Shown here: positions 15,479-23,605 of the stretch, piece by piece
Layout: every line of letters starts with the position of its first letter
How positions within the stretch are numbered: position 1 is the stretch's first letter
From: an uncultured bacterium
GTDB lineage: Bacteria > Bacillota > Clostridia > Lachnospirales > Lachnospiraceae
Direction: 5' to 3'
NCBI GenBank assembly: GCA_947063875.1
Contig: CAMSTY010000031.1
Location: forward strand, 1-39,555
Length of the DNA: 39,555 bases
Made by a program: the position numbers and the translations under genes
The notes under the pieces: model-generated
Seen by the model: only the letters and a program-made list of their open reading frames with translations
What the model was told of the DNA's origin: nothing
Databases searched by the model: none

Positions 15479-16661
15479 AAATAAGAAGGTATTGATTGTT
15501 ATCAATAATCTGCTATGCGGAGGAGCTCAAAAAAGCCTGGTATCTTTGCTGAACTGTTTAGATCAAGGGTATTATGATTTAGGCTTGTTGGTGCTTAACC
15601 CTGAGGATGCTTTTTTTGATGATATTCCGGGGTGGATTCACGTATTGAAACCCTCAAAGGAAGTAGGACTTATGTATTTAACATTAGAAGAACTTTTTTC
15701 GTCAAAGATTCCCGCTGGCCTATTGTTGAAAGCATTGCGGGCCAAATGCAGTATGAAGCTATTTGCGAAAAATGATTTTGATGATGTTCAAAATTTGTGG
15801 AGAGTGTGGAGGGGACGAATTAAGAGGCTGGATCAGGATTATGATCTTGCTATTTCCTATGTTGACGGGTTTTCAAATTACTATGTGATAGATAAGGTAT
15901 CGGCTGCTAAAAAGATTCTTTGGGTGCATAACGAATACGAAAAGCTTTCCTACAATGCAGACTATGATAGAACATATTTCGCGCAGGCAGATGCGCTGGT
16001 TACTATTTCGGAAGCCTGTGTGAAGAACTTGAAAGATACATTTCCTGAATGTGATAGCAGAATTCGCTTACTTTACAATCTTTTACCGATTGCCCTGATA
16101 CGGAAAATGAGTGCAAAAGGCAGGCCTGCCGAATATGGGGGGAAAAGAAATATAATTATTTCAGTCGGACGGCTGAATGAGCAAAAGGGGTTTGACCTTG
16201 CAATTAAAGCCTCGAAATTATTGCAGTCAAGAGGCGTTGAATTTGCCTGGTTTATTATTGGCGAGGGAGAACTTAGGGAGAAACTGCATGATCAGATTAA
16301 ACGTGCTGGAGTAGAGCAGAAGGTTCACTTGCTGGGACTTAGAAAAAATCCGTATCCATATATTCGATATGCAGATTTATTTGTACAACCATCCCGCTAT
16401 GAGGGAAAGTCTATTGTATTGGACGAGGCGAAAATACTTTGCAAACCGATCGTAGCGACAAATTATGATACGGTGTATGACTCTATCCGGAATGGTGAGA
16501 ATGGAACCATCTGCCGCTTTGAGGAAAACGACTTAGCGGCTTCCATTAGTAATTTACTTGGCGATGTTAAGAAAAAGGAATTCTATTCCAAAAATCTTTC
16601 AGAGGAAATAAGTAATGATACGGGGGTCAAAGATTATCTTGAATTGTTTGACTCTATATGA
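15471..16661 (+). CDS. GT4-family glycosyltransferase, tandem copy B
   Basis: A 396-aa paralogue of the preceding gene: VLIVINNLLCGGAQKSLV, DYDLAISYVDGFSNYYVIDK, ILWVHNEYEKLSYN, IISVGRLNEQKGFDLAIKA, IIGEGELREKL, NPYPYIRYADLFVQPS and YEGKSIVLDEAKIL. The pair has diverged strongly between the shared blocks, so it is an old duplication and the enzymes probably add different sugars or act at successive positions. The ATG at 15471 lies inside the end of copy A. Confidence 0.9.
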   Translation: MSRNKKVLIVINNLLCGGAQKSLVSLLNCLDQGYYDLGLLVLNPEDAFFDDIPGWIHVLKPSKEVGLMYLTLEELFSSKIPAGLLLKALRAKCSMKLFAKNDFDDVQNLWRVWRGRIKRLDQDYDLAISYVDGFSNYYVIDKVSAAKKILWVHNEYEKLSYNADYDRTYFAQADALVTISEACVKNLKDTFPECDSRIRLLYNLLPIALIRKMSAKGRPAEYGGKRNIIISVGRLNEQKGFDLAIKASKLLQSRGVEFAWFIIGEGELREKLHDQIKRAGVEQKVHLLGLRKNPYPYIRYADLFVQPSRYEGKSIVLDEAKILCKPIVATNYDTVYDSIRNGENGTICRFEENDLAASISNLLGDVKKKEFYSKNLSEEISNDTGVKDYLELFDSI

Positions 16662-16677
16662 AATTTAGGAGGATGTC

Positions 16678-17907
16678 ATGCAATTTAATATAAGAAGGGC
16701 GAGTATAATGCTAGACATAACTATGCCCTTGGCAGTCATTTTGATATTTTATCCGCCGTGTTTAGCACAGTATGCAGGTGGATTGCTGCCGTTGGTCTTT
16801 CTTATGCAAAAGGGGATATTTTTTCTATGTGTACGATATTTCATAAGCTATAAAATATTTAGTAGTAAATATTTTATTTTTATGGCGGGTTATGTGCTTT
16901 GGGCATTATTGGTCACGTTGCTAAACGGGGATTCCATCGGTTCGGCAGGAAATTTTTTGAATTTGTTTTCTATGGGAGTAATAACTGTTTTTTGCATTGA
17001 AAGAAACCCCTGTAAATATGCAGGGTGCATAGCAGCTTGGTTTACTCTTTTGCTGTTTTTTAATACATTTCTTTGGCAGGATGGCGGAATGTATGTGAAT
17101 TCCAACGGGCAGGCAAGTTTTGTTTTAGGGACAAAAACAAGCTTAACCGAATATCAATTAGCTGCTTGTTTTTTTATCTGTTTGTACCATTATCTTCTTC
17201 CGGGAAAAAAATGGAAAGCAGTATTCTTATGGGTGATTATGACAGTAAGCTTGATTCTTTGGAACGTGCGGGAGCCTATCACAACATCGATTCTTTGCCT
17301 AATCGTGTTTATAGGATTGCTGGTTTGGCAAACCTATGAGAATAGACTTGTGGATACTGTGCTGCAAATAGGTTTTTGGGTTTTAATTGCCATAAATATC
17401 GGGATTGTATTCTTTAATGTACAGATGCTTTTTGCAAATTTTATTACAAATGTCCTTCATGAAAATGCTGATCTGAATCATAGAACCGCTATCTGGAAAC
17501 TGGTATTGGCAAGAATAACGGAAAACCCGTGGATTGGTTTTGGCCTCAGATCGAATACTTATTTTGCTGTCGGCAGCGGAGTTGCCGGCATTAATCAGGC
17601 GACACATAACGGACTGTTATATTTTTTATTTACAACAGGTATTGCAGGAACGGCGTACCTTTTTGCTTTTTATTTGGCTGCTTCCATCTGTGCGGGTATC
17701 AAGACGGTTTTTGGCAGATTATTTCATATTATAATGATCTGTTTTGCTACCTTATGGATATCGGAGCAGTTAAAAGGGTATGATATATTTTTCCTATGCA
17801 TGTTGTGTGGAATATACATCAGCCAATGGGCAAAACGGCAGCCGTCAAATCAGCTTGACGGTAATTATTCTACAATGTCAGAATCAAGAGGATACGGGAA
17901 TGAGTGA
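16678..17907 (+). CDS. wzy: Wzy-type polysaccharide polymerase (O-antigen ligase family)
   Basis: This multi-pass membrane protein joins repeat units on the outer face of the membrane. The 409-aa sequence is hydrophobic almost throughout, with about ten membrane segments. A large outside loop precedes the family signature NPWIGFGLRSNTYF, and ATHNGLLYFLFTTGIAGTAYLFAF follows. Such proteins share little sequence, so the call rests on topology, this signature and position between glycosyltransferases and flippase. TAGGAGG lies at 16667-16673. The 3' end overlaps the next start (ATG at 17900). Confidence 0.85.
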   Translation: MQFNIRRASIMLDITMPLAVILIFYPPCLAQYAGGLLPLVFLMQKGIFFLCVRYFISYKIFSSKYFIFMAGYVLWALLVTLLNGDSIGSAGNFLNLFSMGVITVFCIERNPCKYAGCIAAWFTLLLFFNTFLWQDGGMYVNSNGQASFVLGTKTSLTEYQLAACFFICLYHYLLPGKKWKAVFLWVIMTVSLILWNVREPITTSILCLIVFIGLLVWQTYENRLVDTVLQIGFWVLIAINIGIVFFNVQMLFANFITNVLHENADLNHRTAIWKLVLARITENPWIGFGLRSNTYFAVGSGVAGINQATHNGLLYFLFTTGIAGTAYLFAFYLAASICAGIKTVFGRLFHIIMICFATLWISEQLKGYDIFFLCMLCGIYISQWAKRQPSNQLDGNYSTMSESRGYGNE

Positions 17908-18982
17908 AAAAAGAAAGTTTCAAAAGGTAGGCCTTCTGACCTATCACCATACGACAAATTTTGGTTCACTGTTACAAACTTATGCGCTTTACAAAGCAAT
18001 CCAGGACTTGGGATTTGACTGCGAGGTAATAGACTATAGGAATTCCGTCGTGGAGGCACGTGAATTTCGCAAAAGGGCGTATCAATGTAGAAATATTCGT
18101 GAGTTAAAGGATCACTTGCAATATAGCGGATATAAGAAAAAGAAAGCAAAGGAATTTTTAAAGTTTATTGCGGAAGAGTTGAAAACTTCAAAAGTCATAT
18201 ATTCCATGGATAATATCGATAGAGCAAATGACGAGTATGACTGTTTTCTGGTGGGGAGTGACCTTGTCTGGGATTTTAGCATAAATGGCCACGATACGAC
18301 TTACATGCTCGATTTTGTGTCGAAAAAAAAGAAGAAAATTGCTTATGCTTCTTCGGTAGGGGCCATGTGGAAAGATAAAGACAGAGATCTTGCAATCGGG
18401 CTGCTTAATCAGTTTGATGCGATAGGGGTGCGGGAGCAAATCGTATGTGACGACCTGAAAGAAGAATTAAAAATCCCGGTAGATTTTGTGTGCGATCCCA
18501 CCATGCTGTTTTCCGCGTCAGAGTGGGATAAATTGTCGGACGAGAGGTTATTGAAAGAAGATTATATCATTTGTTATATGGCCGATAACCGTCTTTCAAT
18601 ATACAAAGATGCTGTACAATATGGAATAGAGCATGGGATACCTGTTTACTTGATTTCTTATGATTGGGTTCCGGATGATATGAAACCGATAAGGCCATAT
18701 AAAGCAGAAGAATTTTTGAGCCTTATCAGATATGCGGATACCATATTTACGGCATCGTATCATGGAATGCTTTTTTCACTTTATTTTGAAAAAAACTTCT
18801 ACTATTATAACCGAGGATGGAAAGCAAGAATGGAGTCTGTCTCCAGGTATTTAGGATTGGAAGATAGGGAGCATTGGAAGGGGAAAGATGCGAAACCCTT
18901 GAACTATCAGAAGATTTCTCCATTAATGGAAGCTTTGAGGAAAAACTCTTTTACTAAACTAAAATCATATTTTCAGAAATAA
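17900..18982 (+). CDS. polysaccharide pyruvyl transferase family protein (second copy)
   Basis: This is a 360-aa member of the same family as the gene at 10722. It starts KVGLLTYHHTTNFGSLLQTYALYKAI, then DCFLVGSDLVWDF, IAYASSVGA, AIGVREQIVCDDL, CDPTMLF, and the C-terminal TIFTASYHGMLFSLYFEKNF with the conserved His. The true start is most likely the ATG at 17900, after AGAGGA (17887-17892) and overlapping the polymerase stop; the frame open from 17780 runs through polymerase code. Two diverged copies suggest two acceptor sugars or two different modifications. Confidence 0.87.
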   Translation: MSEKRKFQKVGLLTYHHTTNFGSLLQTYALYKAIQDLGFDCEVIDYRNSVVEAREFRKRAYQCRNIRELKDHLQYSGYKKKKAKEFLKFIAEELKTSKVIYSMDNIDRANDEYDCFLVGSDLVWDFSINGHDTTYMLDFVSKKKKKIAYASSVGAMWKDKDRDLAIGLLNQFDAIGVREQIVCDDLKEELKIPVDFVCDPTMLFSASEWDKLSDERLLKEDYIICYMADNRLSIYKDAVQYGIEHGIPVYLISYDWVPDDMKPIRPYKAEEFLSLIRYADTIFTASYHGMLFSLYFEKNFYYYNRGWKARMESVSRYLGLEDREHWKGKDAKPLNYQKISPLMEALRKNSFTKLKSYFQK

Positions 18983-18996
18983 ATGGTGTTTGCGGA

Positions 18997-20430
18997 ATGG
19001 AAAAGAGAACTAGCGTAACAAAAAATTATATATACAACCTTCTGTATAACATACTTAATATTCTGGTCCCTCTCGTTACGGCACCATACACAGCGCGGGT
19101 ATTAGGTGCAGATAGGATTGGAATATACAGCCGTACTTATGCGGTCATTTCTATGGTTATCATGACAGGGGCTTTAGGTTCTGCTGCGTATGGACAAAAG
19201 GAGATTGCGGGAGCAAGGGATGATATTCGTTTGAGATCAAATCTTTTTGGCGAGATTGTTTTAATCAAGGGAGCATTTACTGCTTTTGTAACCCTTGTAT
19301 TCTTGCTGGGTGCATCAGATAGCAGAGACTATCCGTTCTATTTGATCCAGAGTCCATTTTTGATCGCCGCTATGATTGATATTAGTTGGTTTTTTCAGGG
19401 GATTGAAAAATTTAAGTACATAGCAGTTCGTAACATGTGTGTTCGGATTGCGGGAGTTATATTGTTGCTGCTTTTTGTTAAATCTCCTGGTGATTTGTGG
19501 AAATATCTTTTGATTATAGGCGGATCACAGTTTTTTGGAAATCTTTCAACGTGGCCGTATATTCGGGGCAATATTATAAAACCGCATATAAGATTTCGAC
19601 ATATTCCGCTGCATATCCGTGGATTGACCGTTTACTTTATACCTTCTATTTCTTATCAGATTTATGCCGTTTTGGATAAGGCCATGCTGGGGTGGATTGT
19701 TGGATCAGACTACGAAAATGGATATTATGAGCAGGCTCATAAAATTGTGAATATGGCGGTAAGCGTCATTACGGCATATACGGTTGTTATGAGGTCGCGG
19801 ATGTCCTTTCTCTATGCAGAGTTTAATAAAAAAGCGATTCAGGATAACCTAAAGAGATCAGCCAATATTATTGCCTTGCTTGCCTTCCCTATGTCTTTTG
19901 GCTTGCTTGCACTGGCCAGAGGTGTCGTTCCGTGGTTTTTTGGAGACGGGTATGAAAAAGTGACCGCGATTTTGTGTGTGCTTTCGCCCATTTTCATCTG
20001 CATGGGGTATTCACATATGATGGGGACACACATTTTAACGCCGAGCGGCCGGCAAGGAAAGAGTAATGTTGGCCAGTGTACAGCTGCCGGAGCTAATGTT
20101 ATGCTGAATGCCTGTCTCATACCGTATTTGAATTCCATTGGCGCTGCAATCGCATCCGTTTGTTCTGAATTGATTATTGTTTTTATCTACTATTGGATGG
20201 TGCGTAAAGAGTTAAGCTTTGAAATGTTAGTATCCGCTGCCTATAAAAAAGTTATTGCTGCCTTAATCATGTTCTTCATACTATGGAATATAACAAAACT
20301 GTTTTCTGCAGGCGTTTTTTCGTCTTTTTTGGAAGTGCTGATTGGCATTATGGTATACGCAAGCGCATTGATCCTGTTACGGGACAAATTTGTGACAGAA
20401 ATTATTTCAACGATTCGATTAAAAAAATGA
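18997..20430 (+). CDS. wzx: Wzx-type oligosaccharide flippase
   Basis: This membrane transporter of the MOP superfamily moves lipid-linked repeat units across the cytoplasmic membrane. It is 477 aa with 12 to 14 predicted membrane helices. The family N-terminus is present: NYIYNLLYNILNILVPLVTAPY and ARVLGADRIGIYS, then ALGSAAYGQKEIA. Charged loop YEQAHKIVNMA and CVLSPIFICMGYSHMMG are also typical. It sits 14 bases after the pyruvyl-transferase gene and 16 bases before the nitroreductase-like gene. Confidence 0.92.
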   Translation: MEKRTSVTKNYIYNLLYNILNILVPLVTAPYTARVLGADRIGIYSRTYAVISMVIMTGALGSAAYGQKEIAGARDDIRLRSNLFGEIVLIKGAFTAFVTLVFLLGASDSRDYPFYLIQSPFLIAAMIDISWFFQGIEKFKYIAVRNMCVRIAGVILLLLFVKSPGDLWKYLLIIGGSQFFGNLSTWPYIRGNIIKPHIRFRHIPLHIRGLTVYFIPSISYQIYAVLDKAMLGWIVGSDYENGYYEQAHKIVNMAVSVITAYTVVMRSRMSFLYAEFNKKAIQDNLKRSANIIALLAFPMSFGLLALARGVVPWFFGDGYEKVTAILCVLSPIFICMGYSHMMGTHILTPSGRQGKSNVGQCTAAGANVMLNACLIPYLNSIGAAIASVCSELIIVFIYYWMVRKELSFEMLVSAAYKKVIAALIMFFILWNITKLFSAGVFSSFLEVLIGIMVYASALILLRDKFVTEIISTIRLKK

Positions 20431-20446
20431 CCTGGGAGGAAGCAAA

Positions 20447-21457
20447 ATGGGTGTCCGAAATAAAATGGAAATGGCAAAGCAATTAGCCGCTATTCCAAGA
20501 GGATATTGCATAGGCGCGTTAAAACGGGCGGTCAGGTTTTATAATGCTTCTTCGGCTTGCCTGGATGATACTTCCGTGCAATTGGTTTGCCGCGAACTTA
20601 GAATCCTTACCCATACAATCGAAAAAGGGTTTTCTCTTCCCGTTGTAAAAAAAGGATTTGGAGAGGAAAAAATGAAAGCGATCCTTCGGTATCTGGACTG
20701 CTATATTAAAATTGGTGATTTTTCTTACGATCATGAGGCTTTCACAGGCGCTGTTATGATTGCCGAAGAGTATAGGAAAAAGGCCGCGTGTTATGATTTA
20801 AATGCATCATTTATTGATTTGAGCAAATATGATCCATACATAGAATGTAAATCAGGGGAAGTTTATGGAGTTCTTTCATTTGACAATGCACCGAAAGCGG
20901 ACGGCTTGAATTTTTGGGAGTTTGCCCATGCAAGGCATAGCATTAGAAAGTTTTCAGACAAGCCATTGCCTGAGAGTGTATTGCGGGAAGCTGTGGACTT
21001 GGCCGGAACTGCTCCATCGGCCTGTAATCGCCAGTCCGTAAAAGTATTTCATATAAGTGATAGGGTTCTTTCACGTAAGATATTGGATATTCAAGGAGGA
21101 GCAAGGGGACATTCTTCTGCGGAATTGTTACTCTTGGTTTCAGATCTTGGTCTTTACCGATATCTTTCTGAATTTGAATTGCCGTATTTGGATGGTGGAA
21201 TTTACTTGATGAATTTATTATATTCGTTAAATTATTATCAAATCGGTTCCTGCCCATTGGTGTGGGATGATTATGGGGAGCAGGGGAGGCAATTAAGGGA
21301 GTTAATTGAAATCCCATCCGGTTATCTTGTTTTGGCAATCGTACAATGCGGGTTTTATCCGGAAGACGGCGGATATTATGCAGTGTCGAATCGCAGAGAG
21401 GCAGATAATTGCTATGTAAAGATGGACGGCAAAGAGCAAGACAAACCTACTGTTTAG
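20447..21457 (+). CDS. nitroreductase family (FMN) protein with N-terminal extension
   Basis: The GGGAGGA at 20434-20440 supports the ATG at 20447. Residues from about 155 onward form a nitroreductase fold: FWEFAHARHSIRKFSDKPLP (FMN-phosphate-binding Arg/Ser/Arg), LAGTAPSACNRQSVKVFHI, and DGGIYLMNLLYSLNYYQIGSCPL. The first 150 residues are an extension with TIEKGFSLPVVKKGFG. Such extended proteins are found in polysaccharide gene clusters together with pyruvyl transferases. No substrate is known to me. An FMN-dependent reduction or oxidation of a sugar or pyruvyl group is an inference. It is the last gene of the AT-richer block. Confidence 0.85.
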   Translation: MGVRNKMEMAKQLAAIPRGYCIGALKRAVRFYNASSACLDDTSVQLVCRELRILTHTIEKGFSLPVVKKGFGEEKMKAILRYLDCYIKIGDFSYDHEAFTGAVMIAEEYRKKAACYDLNASFIDLSKYDPYIECKSGEVYGVLSFDNAPKADGLNFWEFAHARHSIRKFSDKPLPESVLREAVDLAGTAPSACNRQSVKVFHISDRVLSRKILDIQGGARGHSSAELLLLVSDLGLYRYLSEFELPYLDGGIYLMNLLYSLNYYQIGSCPLVWDDYGEQGRQLRELIEIPSGYLVLAIVQCGFYPEDGGYYAVSNRREADNCYVKMDGKEQDKPTV

Positions 21458-21487
21458 AAAACAAGAATAAAAGGAGCGCAAAGCACC

Positions 21488-22207
21488 ATGTTTAAGATAC
21501 AGATAGCAGGTCTTATCATCACAATCGAGAACAAGTATGAGCATGTCAGCTGGCTCTGCCGAAGGTATCAGGCGGACACCAGGGAGGAGGATTTTCGTGT
21601 GTCTGCTCCGAAACAGGAGATCCTCGCAGAGCAGAAGAGAGGGTTTGGAAAATTTATGATTCCTTATTGTGAAAGCATCTGCCTGTACCACAGGATTCGT
21701 GGACGGCTTTCCGCTTATCATGCTTTTTTGATGCCGTCCGCAGCTGTGGAACTGGATGGGAAGGCTTATGTGCTCGTGGCGGAAGCCGGGGACAGGCAGG
21801 AACGGATGGCGCATATGCGTCTGTGGATTCGGGAATTTAAAGGCAGGGCATGGGCGATTAATGACAGCAGGCCAGTTTTTCGCCTGTTGGAGGGAACCTG
21901 GTATGCGTGTGGCACGCCCTGGTGCGGGAAGGCCGGAATGGAAAACCCGATCATGGCGCCGATAAAGGCTGTCTGCTTTTTAGAGAAGGGCACAGGCAAC
22001 CGTATCCGGCGTCTGGCCAGGGAGGAAGCGACAGAACGAATTTCGCAGGAACTGCGCCTGGCGGCATTGGTGGATGCACCTGGAGAATATATTCCGGGAG
22101 TGGCAGGGCAGGTAGCCTCTGATGTGGGATGCTATCTGCTTACATACCAGGAAGAGAAAGCGCGGGAGGCGGTATTGCTGGCATACCAAGAGATCCAGGA
22201 TGGGTGA
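21488..22207 (+). CDS. HprK/PEPCK-like ATPase-fold protein lacking the P-loop
   Basis: The 239-aa protein follows the HPr kinase/PEP carboxykinase-like family found in Lachnospiraceae. Around residues 107-118 MAHMRLWIREF corresponds to the THTRLW segment that normally follows the P-loop, AINDSRP (123-129) to the usual INDDKP, and TWYACGTPWCGKAG and VCFLEKGTGNRIRRL complete the family pattern. The P-loop expected at about 98-106 (GPSGTGKST in relatives) is replaced by AEAGDRQERM, and the second Asp of NDD is Ser. ATP binding is therefore unlikely. AAAGGAG (21470-21476) precedes the ATG. Base composition returns to the GC-richer style of the flanks. Confidence 0.7.
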   Translation: MFKIQIAGLIITIENKYEHVSWLCRRYQADTREEDFRVSAPKQEILAEQKRGFGKFMIPYCESICLYHRIRGRLSAYHAFLMPSAAVELDGKAYVLVAEAGDRQERMAHMRLWIREFKGRAWAINDSRPVFRLLEGTWYACGTPWCGKAGMENPIMAPIKAVCFLEKGTGNRIRRLAREEATERISQELRLAALVDAPGEYIPGVAGQVASDVGCYLLTYQEEKAREAVLLAYQEIQDG

Positions 22208-22244
22208 AAGAACGGCGGTGGAAGTATGGACCAGGGGAGGCGGT

Positions 22245-22826
22245 ATGTGGAAAGAGTTGATTTTTACCATTTATGAAGATATGAAGGAGCCGGTTGCTTA
22301 CCTTCCTATAGGATTGCTGGCCGGCGGCCTGTTTTTGCTGTTTTGGTTTTTCTGGGACATGGGAATATGCCGGAAAGGAAGCGGACAGGGAGACGGGCAT
22401 AAGGAAGGTGGATATAAGGCAAGCAGCAGATTCCTTTTGGTGGCCTATCTGGCGGTTCTGATCAATACCGTATTTTTTTCCCGGGAACCGGGTTCCCGGA
22501 CAGGGATCAGCCTGGAACTGTTCGGAACCTGGGGGGAGACGGTGACGTCAAAAGGGTATGTCATAGAAAACATATTGCTTTTTATCCCCTATGGGATGCT
22601 GGTTCCGGGCGGCATCCCATTTTTAAAAAAGGGCTATGCCTGCGTCTTGTCAGCGGCCTTCTCCAGCATGATGATTGAGCTGGTTCAGCTAATAACCGGT
22701 AGGGGTTATTGCCAGCTGGATGACGTGGTGATGAATACCATAGGGGCGACGTTTGGATGGTGCTGCTGGCGGGTAAGCGCCGTTTTGGGAGGCAGGCTTA
22801 GCAGATTTTCCCTTCCACGGAAGTGA
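22245..22826 (+). CDS. VanZ family membrane protein
   Basis: This is a small membrane protein of the VanZ family, whose members include the teicoplanin-resistance protein; the biochemical role of most is unknown. From the ATG at 22245 (GGGGAGG at 22234-22240) it is 193 aa. Membrane segments are [34 protein letters not shown], and [16 protein letters not shown]. The VanZ signature is [14 protein letters not shown], then [27 protein letters not shown]. The frame open from 22122 overlaps the previous gene. It ends inside the 3' end of pcp on the other strand (29-base tail-to-tail overlap). Confidence 0.88.
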   Translation: MWKELIFTIYEDMKEPVAYLPIGLLAGGLFLLFWFFWDMGICRKGSGQGDGHKEGGYKASSRFLLVAYLAVLINTVFFSREPGSRTGISLELFGTWGETVTSKGYVIENILLFIPYGMLVPGGIPFLKKGYACVLSAAFSSMMIELVQLITGRGYCQLDDVVMNTIGATFGWCCWRVSAVLGGRLSRFSLPRK

Positions 22827-23442
22827 TATCCTGTTCATTTTCCGCGATTGCCATCAGCGCCGCCTCTATTCCGGTAGCAATATCTCTGGCGCTGAGGCAG
22901 GGGGCGGGAGAGGAAAGCTTCACGACCTGGCCCGGCGTGTAGGGGACGTGCATAAAGCCGCCGCGTATATGGGGATAGCGGCAGGACAGGGTGTGCAACA
23001 GGCCGTACATCAGGTGGTTGCAGACGAAGGTACCGGCGGAGTTGGATACGCTGGCGGGGATGCCGGCGGCCCGGATGTTTTTTACCATGGCTTTGATGGG
23101 GAGCGTGGAAAAGTAGGCAGGGGCCCCGTCCGGACAAATGGGCTGGTCGATAGGCTGGTTGCCTTCATTGTCCTTGATTCTGGCGTCATCAATGTTGATG
23201 GCGACCCGTTCCGGGGTCAGGTCGTACTGGCCGCCGGCCTGGCCGATGCAGAGGACCGCGTCGGGCTGTTCCCTTTCGACGGCGGCGTTGACAATGTCGA
23301 TGGATTTGCCGAATATGGTAGGGACTTTCAGCTTGATGATTTCGATATTACCGATCCGGCCGGGAAGGAGTTGGATGGATTCTAATGCCGGGTTGATGGA
23401 TTCGCCGTCGAAGGGGTCGAAGGCGGTGAGAAGTATTTTCAT
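22798..23442 (-). CDS. pcp: pyrrolidone-carboxylate (pyroglutamyl) peptidase
   Basis: This cytoplasmic cysteine peptidase of family C15 removes N-terminal pyroglutamate from peptides. The 214-aa protein starts [19 protein letters not shown], and the catalytic residues are in place: E78 in TPERVAIN, C141 in [14 protein letters not shown], and H165 in [18 protein letters not shown] lies 8 bases before the start on the minus strand; a start at 23490 would add 16 poorly conserved residues. It is downstream of the carB terminator, so it probably has its own promoter. Confidence 0.95.
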   Translation of the reverse strand: MKILLTAFDPFDGESINPALESIQLLPGRIGNIEIIKLKVPTIFGKSIDIVNAAVEREQPDAVLCIGQAGGQYDLTPERVAINIDDARIKDNEGNQPIDQPICPDGAPAYFSTLPIKAMVKNIRAAGIPASVSNSAGTFVCNHLMYGLLHTLSCRYPHIRGGFMHVPYTPGQVVKLSSPAPCLSARDIATGIEAALMAIAENEQDITSVEGKIC

Positions 23443-23467
23443 GGGATGGATTTCCTTTCTGCTTTCT

Positions 23468-23481
23468 TCTTCTGCAGAAGA
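23468..23481. promoter_or_regulatory. 14-bp perfect palindrome upstream of pcp
   Basis: TCTTCTGCAGAAGA is self-complementary and lies about 26 bases upstream of the pcp start. TTTCTTCTGC recurs about 35 bases further upstream. This could be an operator for a dimeric regulator. No clear promoter boxes were found around it. Confidence 0.3.
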
Positions 23482-23540
23482 TATGAGCAATTTAACGACA
23501 TTTCTTCTGCCGATTTTTTGCAGGTATAAACGCAGCAGCT

Positions 23541-23598
23541 TAAAAAAAGGCGCCCTTATCCAAGACGGCTGTCACCAGCCGCGGACCAGGGCGCCTTT
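23541..23598 (-). terminator. rho-independent terminator of carB
   Basis: Perfect 10-base arms AAAGGCGCCC (23546-23555) and GGGCGCCTTT (23589-23598) flank a 33-base loop that can itself pair (GGCTG with CAGCC). On the minus strand the stem is followed by a T7 run (23541-23547). It lies 8 bases after the carB stop. Confidence 0.85.
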
Positions 23599-23605
23599 GC
23601 TGTCC

